From: Bacillota bacterium
GTDB lineage: Bacteria > Bacillota > Clostridia > Oscillospirales > Ruminococcaceae
Assembly: GCA_023391005.1 (NCBI GenBank)
Contig: JAEWBS010000100.1
Span: 1-7,688, forward strand
Direction: 5' to 3'
Length of the DNA: 7,688 bases
Below are positions 4,653 to 7,688 of this stretch, piece after piece. Position 1 is the first letter of the stretch, and every line of letters starts with the position of its first letter. The notes beneath the pieces were generated by a model. The model searched no databases. It had not been told where the DNA came from and saw nothing but the letters and a program-made list of their open reading frames with translations. The translations under genes were made by a program, and so were the position numbers.

Positions 4653-5807
4653 TTGGGACTTTTCGAGAGCATTTTTAAACGGCCAAACCGCGCCGGTGAC
4701 GCCGGGCAGTATTTTCAAACCCTGACGGCCTATCGCCCGGCGTTCACATCGTTTGAGGGCGGGCTGTATGAGATGGAATTGACCCGCGCGGCGATTCACG
4801 CGGTCGCCAAGCATGTCAGCAAGCTAAAGCCCGAGGTGATCGGCGCGGCAAAACCGCAGTTAGCACGGACATTGCCATACAGGCCGAATCCGTTTTCTTC
4901 GACGCCGCAATACCTCTACCGCCTGACAACAATCCTGTTGGTGAATAATACGGCTTTTATCGTGCCGCTTGAGGATGCATACGGCGAGATCATTGGCTAT
5001 TATCCAGCGCTGCCGCAGCTATGCGAGGTCATGGACGTGGGCGGCAGGCCGTATTTGCGCTACACCTTTTCGAGCGGGAAACGGGCGACCATCGAGTTAG
5101 AGCGGACGGGGGTGCTGACGCTGCACCAGTACCGAGATGATTTTTTCGGTGAAAACAACACGGCCATGTACCCGACCATGCAATTGATTCACACGCAGAA
5201 TCAGGGCATTCAGGAGGGCGTCAAGAATGCGGCGACCTTCCGCTTTATGGCGCAGTCCTCAAACTTTGCCAAGAGTGAGGACTTAGCCAAGGAACGCAAG
5301 CGGTTTACCGCTGATAACTTCGCCGCCGAGGAATCGGGCGGGCTGCTACTGTTTCCCAATAATTACACCAACGTGCAGCAGATCAAAAGTCAGCCTTTTG
5401 TCGTGGAAGCCGCGCAGATGCAGGCCATTAACGCCAATGTATTCAATTATTTCGGCGTCAACGAGGACATTTTACAGAATAAGGCGATCGGCGACAGTTG
5501 GGCCGCGTTCTACGAGGGGCAGATCGAGCCGCTTTCAATCCAGATTTCCACCGTCATGACCAACATGACCTTTACCGACCGCGAGCGCTCGACCGGGAAT
5601 CAGATATTCCTCACCGCCAACCGGCTGCAATATATGACCAACAACGACAAGCTGCGGGTGTCGACGCTGATGTTCGATCGCGGGCTGATGAACCGCAACG
5701 AAATACGTGAAATTTGGAATCTGCCGCCGGTTGAGGACGGGGACGAATATTACATTCGCGGCGAGTATCACCCGACAAAGGAAGAAAAGGAGGAAAAGCT
5801 TCTATGA
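4653..5807 (+). CDS. HK97-family portal protein (384 aa)
   Basis: The 384-residue protein begins at TTG with the typical MGLFESIFKR and shows the portal signature along its length. ELTRAAIHAVAKHVSKLKPE lies near 45-65, followed by LPYRPNPFSSTPQYLYR. The stretch GVKNAATFRF lies near 190, and VFNYFGVNEDILQ with SWAAFYEGQIEPLS lies near 265-295. The C-terminal end LMFDRGLMNRNEIREIWNLP precedes VEDGDEYY and a charged tail. Length and order agree with HK97-type portals of siphoviruses. Twelve copies form the ring at one capsid vertex through which DNA enters, and the terminase docks on it. The stop overlaps the protease start in an ATGA (5804-5807), indicating coupled translation. Confidence 0.92.
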   Translation: MGLFESIFKRPNRAGDAGQYFQTLTAYRPAFTSFEGGLYEMELTRAAIHAVAKHVSKLKPEVIGAAKPQLARTLPYRPNPFSSTPQYLYRLTTILLVNNTAFIVPLEDAYGEIIGYYPALPQLCEVMDVGGRPYLRYTFSSGKRATIELERTGVLTLHQYRDDFFGENNTAMYPTMQLIHTQNQGIQEGVKNAATFRFMAQSSNFAKSEDLAKERKRFTADNFAAEESGGLLLFPNNYTNVQQIKSQPFVVEAAQMQAINANVFNYFGVNEDILQNKAIGDSWAAFYEGQIEPLSIQISTVMTNMTFTDRERSTGNQIFLTANRLQYMTNNDKLRVSTLMFDRGLMNRNEIREIWNLPPVEDGDEYYIRGEYHPTKEEKEEKLL

Positions 5808-6388
5808 CTAAAGACCAGCAGCACAGCATATTTGAGATTCGGGCGTCGGGCGACGGTATGACCGTCGAGGGCTACGCCGCCACGTTTGAGCAGCCCACCG
5901 TCCTGTATGAATGCGACGGGGTCAAATATTACGAGGTCATTTCACGCGGGGCGTTTACCGGCGCGCAGATGTCCGACGTGATGATGAAATATAACCACCA
6001 GAGCAAGCCGGTGGCCCGTACCAAGAACGGCACCTTGACACTCGAGGTCGACGACTACGGCCTCAAGATTAAGGCTGAACTTTCAGGCACCGAGGAGGGG
6101 CGCAGGCTTTATGAGGAGGTCAAAGGCGGGTACATAGACAAAATGTCCTTTGCCTTTAAGACAGACCCCAACCGGGACAGCTATGACCGGCTGACCCACA
6201 CGCGGCGTATATCCGGTTTCGAGCGCATCTATGATGTGTCTGCGGTCGATATTCCGGCTTACGATAGCACGAGCATTTCGGCGCGCTCTTTCTTTGAGGC
6301 ACAGGCCGAGCGGGAGGCCGCCGAGGCTGTGCAGCACCGAAATGCGGCAAAACGACTGATTTTAAATTTAACAACGGAGGGATTTTAG
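5804..6388 (+). CDS. HK97-family prohead protease (194 aa)
   Basis: The ATG at 5804 overlaps the portal stop by four bases and is preceded by AGGAGGAAAAG in the portal tail. The 194-residue protein has the U35/S78-type protease layout: VEGYAATFEQP (21-31), RGAFTGA (48-54), MKYNHQ with H65 as the presumed catalytic histidine, and GYIDKMSFAFK with S115 as the presumed nucleophile. The end of the fold is YDVSAVDIPAYDSTSISARS (143-162). In this family the protease is incorporated into the procapsid, cleaves the scaffold domain from the capsid protein and then itself. A helical, Glu/Ala-rich tail follows the fold. The capsid protein gene starts one base after its stop. Confidence 0.93.
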   Translation: MTKDQQHSIFEIRASGDGMTVEGYAATFEQPTVLYECDGVKYYEVISRGAFTGAQMSDVMMKYNHQSKPVARTKNGTLTLEVDDYGLKIKAELSGTEEGRRLYEEVKGGYIDKMSFAFKTDPNRDSYDRLTHTRRISGFERIYDVSAVDIPAYDSTSISARSFFEAQAEREAAEAVQHRNAAKRLILNLTTEGF

Positions 6389-6389
6389 C

Positions 6390-7517
6390 ATGAGCATGAA
6401 AAAAAGAATTATGGAAATTGAAGCCCGCCTGTCGGCCATTAAGGGCGAGGCGGCAAAGGACGACGCCAACATCGACGGGCTGACCAAGGAGGCGGGCGAG
6501 CTTCAGGAGGAGCGCCGGGGATTGCTGGATCAGATCGAAAAGCGGCAGAAGCTGCTCGATAGCATTTCCACCGGCAGCGAGGGGCAGCTAGTCCGTGGTT
6601 TTAGCGACGGCCCCGAGCAGCGAAAATACACCGCCGCATCGCCCGAGTACCGCAGCGCGTTTTTTAAAAACCTGCTCGGTCAGGAGATGGACGCCGAGGA
6701 GCGCGCCGCCTTTACCCACACGACCAGCAACACCGCCGCCGTACTGCCGACCACGACCCTGAATCAGATTTGGGATTTGGTGAGCGGGCAGCACAGCATT
6801 ATGAAGGACATCAAGGTGCTGAAAACCGGCACCGTGATTACGGTCACGAAGCACGTTTCGATTGTGCAGGGCAAGGCCAAGAAGGTAGCAGAGGGCGCGG
6901 CCAACGACGACGAGCAGAACGAGTTTGTCAAGGTCACATTGACCGGCAGCGACTTTTCCAAGCACATCGACGTGTCCTACGCGATGGCGCAAATGAGCAT
7001 TGACGCGCTCGAGGCGTACCTTGTCAGCGAGCTTTCCGAGCAGCTCGGCGAGGCGATGGCCGACGACGCGATTGCGACGATCATCGCGGACATTAACGTA
7101 GCCAACAAGATTGAGACGGCGGCGGTGGCAATCGTCACCTATAAGGAGTTGGCAAAGGCTTTCGGCCTGCTCAAGCGGGCGCGCGACATCAAGGTTTATG
7201 TCACCAACGCGACCCTTTACAACCAACTGGTTGCCATGACCGACGACACCGGGCGGCCGATCTTCCAGCCCAACGCGCAGGATGGGGCCAAGGGCGCGCT
7301 GATGGGCGGCCTAATCCGCATTGAGGATTCGGTCGGCGACGACAAAATTCTGATCGGCGATCCCAGCCGGGTGCTGTACAACATGGTGCAAGACATTTTG
7401 CTCGAGCGGGACAAGGACATTAAAAAGCATGTCCATACTTACGCCGGGTATGCCCGCGGCGAGGGCGCGCTGATGGATGATAAGTCCTTTGTGCTGCTGA
7501 CCGTCAAGGCGTCGTAA
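6390..7517 (+). CDS. HK97-fold major capsid protein with N-terminal scaffold domain (375 aa)
   Basis: The ATG at 6390 follows GGAGGG (6376-6381) by eight bases; a second ATG two codons on is a less well-spaced alternative. Residues 3-60 form a charged coiled coil (MKKRIMEIEARLSAIKGEA to LLDQIEKRQKLL), the delta or scaffold domain expected in HK97-type capsids. The upstream-encoded protease should remove it, probably somewhere between about 65 and 110 (inferred). The remainder is the HK97 fold: AAVLPTTTLNQIWDLV (about 116-131), the E-loop region around TVITVTKHVSIVQGKAKKVAEG, and the SKHIDVSYAMAQMSIDALEA and ATLYNQLVAMTDDTGRPIFQ segments. It ends with YAGYARGEGALMDDKSFVLL. Many copies assemble the icosahedral head. 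The region is visibly GC-rich (about 65% in 7021-7080). Confidence 0.93.
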   Translation: MSMKKRIMEIEARLSAIKGEAAKDDANIDGLTKEAGELQEERRGLLDQIEKRQKLLDSISTGSEGQLVRGFSDGPEQRKYTAASPEYRSAFFKNLLGQEMDAEERAAFTHTTSNTAAVLPTTTLNQIWDLVSGQHSIMKDIKVLKTGTVITVTKHVSIVQGKAKKVAEGAANDDEQNEFVKVTLTGSDFSKHIDVSYAMAQMSIDALEAYLVSELSEQLGEAMADDAIATIIADINVANKIETAAVAIVTYKELAKAFGLLKRARDIKVYVTNATLYNQLVAMTDDTGRPIFQPNAQDGAKGALMGGLIRIEDSVGDDKILIGDPSRVLYNMVQDILLERDKDIKKHVHTYAGYARGEGALMDDKSFVLLTVKAS

Positions 7518-7531
7518 TGGAGGCGGCGGCT

Positions 7532-7688
7532 ATGCTGGGCGCGGTCAAACTGGCGCTGCGGATCACAACCGCCTACTTTGACAATGAGATCACCGATCTG
7601 ATCGACGCCGCGCAAGCCGACTTGACGCTGTGCGGCGTCGACGCTGCCAAAGACGACCCGCTGATAAAGCGGGCCGTTGTGCTTTACT
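7532..7688 (+). CDS. gp6-like head-tail connector protein (5' part)
   Basis: The start is placed at ATG 7532 because GGAGG (7519-7523) lies eight bases upstream. An in-frame ATG at 7517 overlaps the capsid stop but lacks its own site. The visible product begins MLGAVKLALRITTAYFDNEI and continues TDLIDAAQADLTLCGVDAAK with DDPLIKRAVVLY, running off the edge after 52 residues. The pattern of a short N-terminal helix, LRI, a second helix of the form EIxxLIxAAxxDL, then DPLIKRAVxxY, is that of the HK97 gp6-like connector/DNA-packaging proteins of Bacillota phages, which bind below the portal ring to retain DNA and join the tail. The position right after the capsid gene agrees. Confidence 0.85.
   Translation, partial: MLGAVKLALRITTAYFDNEITDLIDAAQADLTLCGVDAAKDDPLIKRAVVLY

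Noticed and set aside
6588..7226. 212-codon open frame on the minus strand opposite the capsid gene
   Set aside because: It is a by-product of the GC-rich codon pattern of the capsid gene, has no ribosome site, and its translation resembles no protein.

Overview
The window is part of a tailed bacteriophage or prophage genome, most likely a siphovirus of a Gram-positive (Bacillota, clostridial-type) host. That host assignment is an inference. It rests on strong AGGAGG-like ribosome sites, use of TTG and GTG starts, a RinA/ArpU-type late regulator, and an HNH - P27-type small terminase - large terminase - portal - protease - HK97-type capsid order. No integrase, tRNA, rRNA, insertion sequence or CRISPR array is visible.

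Layout. Bases 1-381 hold the end of a rightward operon: the 3' end of an unidentified gene and a 70-residue Cys-rich protein. Bases 382-617 form a convergent intergenic region. It contains a long imperfect inverted repeat (402-490) whose non-Watson-Crick pairs are all G.U on the plus strand, then an intrinsic terminator for leftward transcription (497-525), and possibly a 35-codon leftward ORF. Bases 618-1649 carry a leftward three-gene cassette (95 aa, 63 aa, and a 165 aa protein with a C-terminal HTH-like segment). It is driven by a candidate sigma-A promoter (1686-1715) whose spacer contains a 14-bp perfect palindrome. This AT-rich island separates the left operon from the late genes.

From 1758 everything is rightward. 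First comes a RinA/ArpU-like late-gene activator with a TTG start, then a rho-independent terminator (2210-2236). Next is the packaging and head module: HNH endonuclease, small terminase, large terminase, portal, HK97-type prohead protease, HK97-fold major capsid protein with a cleavable coiled-coil scaffold domain, and the start of a gp6-like head-tail connector that runs off the end. Together these build the capsid and package DNA: the portal, protease and capsid protein assemble the procapsid, the terminase pair cuts concatemers and pumps DNA through the portal with help from the HNH nuclease, and the connector seals the vertex.

The main points of interest are the self-contained leftward cassette, which resembles anti-defence (acr-aca-like) loci in architecture only; the 402-490 structured element; and a 14-bp-arm inverted repeat enclosing the HNH-terS junction that covers the terS ribosome site and could be a cos or terminase site, a translational control element, or both.
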